DNA from: CAYTCZ01 sp964436315
Lineage (GTDB): Bacteria > Actinomycetota > Thermoleophilia > Gaiellales > Gaiellaceae
Direction: 5' to 3'
DNA: 14,695 nucleotides
NCBI GenBank assembly: GCA_964436315.1
Contig: CAYTCZ010000097.1
Coordinates: 1-14,695 of the forward strand
Shown one piece after another: positions 13,906 through 14,695 of the stretch (its first letter is position 1; every line of letters begins with the position of its first letter). The translations under genes were made by a program, and so were the position numbers. The notes below the pieces were generated by a model. It was not told the DNA's origin. It saw only the letters and a program-made list of their open reading frames with translations, and did no database searches.

Positions 13906-14673
13906 TCAGCCTTCGAGCAGTCTCGGGATCGCCAACTCGCACGTCAGCCCTCCGTCCACCGGCAGAACGGCCCCGTTGACGAAGCTCGCTCCGTCGCTGC
14001 AGAGAAAGGCGATGACGTCGGCCACCTCTTCCGCTGCACCAACGCGGCCGAGCGGATGCGCGTCTCCGAGCGCGACCTGGCGCTCTGGCGGGTGACTCCG
14101 GTCGAACATGTCGGTGCGAATGAAGCCAGGGGAAACAGCGTTGACCCGAATACCGTCGCGGCCAAACTCGATGGCCATCGACCTGGTCAGGTGTTCGAGG
14201 CCCGCCTTCGAGGCCGAGTACGCACTCAGACCGGCGGTCGTCCCGATTCCCATCACGGAGCTCACGTTCACGATCGCGCCACGGCCGGAGGCGCGAAGTG
14301 GCTCGAAGAGATCGCGACTGAAGGTGAAGGCGCTCCTCAGATTGATGTCCAGGACCCGGTCCCAGAGATCATCTGGCAGCTCGGACACAGGATTGAGGTG
14401 AGAGATGCCGGCGTTGTTGACGAGCGCCTGTATCACGGGGAACTCGTAAGCAATGGCCTTCGCGCCTGCCCCTGCCGCCTCTCGATCAGCGAGGTCGATT
14501 GGCCTGATCTCGGTCTTTACGTCCGCTTTGGAGAGTCGATTCGCTGCCGCCTCCAGACGTCCCTCATCCTTGGCCACCAGGACCACGCGGGCGCCCTCCC
14601 GCCCCAGGGCCTCCGCAACCGCAAAACCGATGCCCCGACTCCCACCGGTGACGACTGCGATTCGTTCATCCAT
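13906..14673 (-). CDS. Classical short-chain dehydrogenase/reductase (SDR)
   Basis: A complete 255-residue NAD(P)-dependent oxidoreductase. The cofactor loop TGGSRGIG is at 9-16, NNAG at 86-89, and the catalytic set Asn111, Ser139, Tyr152 and Lys156 is intact, the last two in YSASK. VSPGFIRTDM at 180-189 and LPVDGGLTC near the end are usual for family members related to 3-oxoacyl-ACP reductase and sugar or polyol dehydrogenases. LVAKDEGRL after the second strand lacks the Asp typical of NAD users and is basic, so NADP is somewhat more likely. The GGGGAGG at 14679-14685 lies five bases before the ATG at 14673; the GTG at 14676 is too close. It is the first visible gene of the minus-strand group and is followed within two bases by the E2-like gene. 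The substrate is unknown. Confidence 0.95.
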   Translation of the reverse strand: MDERIAVVTGGSRGIGFAVAEALGREGARVVLVAKDEGRLEAAANRLSKADVKTEIRPIDLADREAAGAGAKAIAYEFPVIQALVNNAGISHLNPVSELPDDLWDRVLDINLRSAFTFSRDLFEPLRASGRGAIVNVSSVMGIGTTAGLSAYSASKAGLEHLTRSMAIEFGRDGIRVNAVSPGFIRTDMFDRSHPPERQVALGDAHPLGRVGAAEEVADVIAFLCSDGASFVNGAVLPVDGGLTCELAIPRLLEG

Positions 14674-14695
14674 CACGGCCTCCCCACTAGCTAGG

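Overview
The window is high-GC DNA with tightly packed genes. It has GTG starts, strong GGAGG-type ribosome binding sites and a twin-arginine lipoprotein of the type common in ABC systems of Actinobacteria. The most likely source is an uncultured actinobacterium, possibly Thermoleophilia or Gaiellales; this is an inference from style, not proof. The 100 Ns at 5980-6079 mark a scaffold gap, so this is probably a draft or metagenome assembly.

Layout. (1) At the left edge, the first 53 codons of a class III (PLP) aminotransferase read leftward from 160. (2) Divergent from it is a GntR regulator of the FadR/FCD type (260-970). (3) After a good promoter candidate with an overlapping palindrome comes a complete CUT1-type ABC importer: MalK/UgpC-like ATPase (1060-2268), Tat-type lipoprotein binding protein (2458-4104) and two MalF/MalG-like permeases (4129-5055 and 5061-5969). 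(4) After the gap, the same strand carries an NAD-dependent epimerase/dehydratase without its N-terminus (6080-6883), a divergent ketol-acid reductoisomerase-like protein (6914-7906), hydantoinase/oxoprolinase subunits HyuA (7916-10009) and HyuB (10002-11771), and a 69-residue protein (11758-11967). (5) A converging minus-strand group runs from the right edge: a classical SDR (13906-14673), an E2-like acyltransferase without lipoyl domain (13103-13903) and a SIS-domain protein related to the GlmS isomerase half (11942-12991). Its last gene overlaps the small plus-strand gene tail to tail.

Reading of the whole. The plus-strand genes look like a regulated uptake-and-breakdown unit. A FadR-type regulator senses a small acid-like ligand, a sugar- or polyol-type importer brings in the substrate, two nucleotide-dependent oxidoreductases or epimerases alter it, and an ATP-dependent HyuA/HyuB enzyme hydrolyses a cyclic amide or carboxylates a ketone. 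The aminotransferase could supply or remove an amino group. I cannot name the substrate. The most unusual parts are the reductoisomerase-like protein, which has lost several residues needed for the normal IlvC reaction, the HyuB metal-site variant with its small partner gene, and the E2-like protein lacking both lipoyl domain and catalytic histidine.
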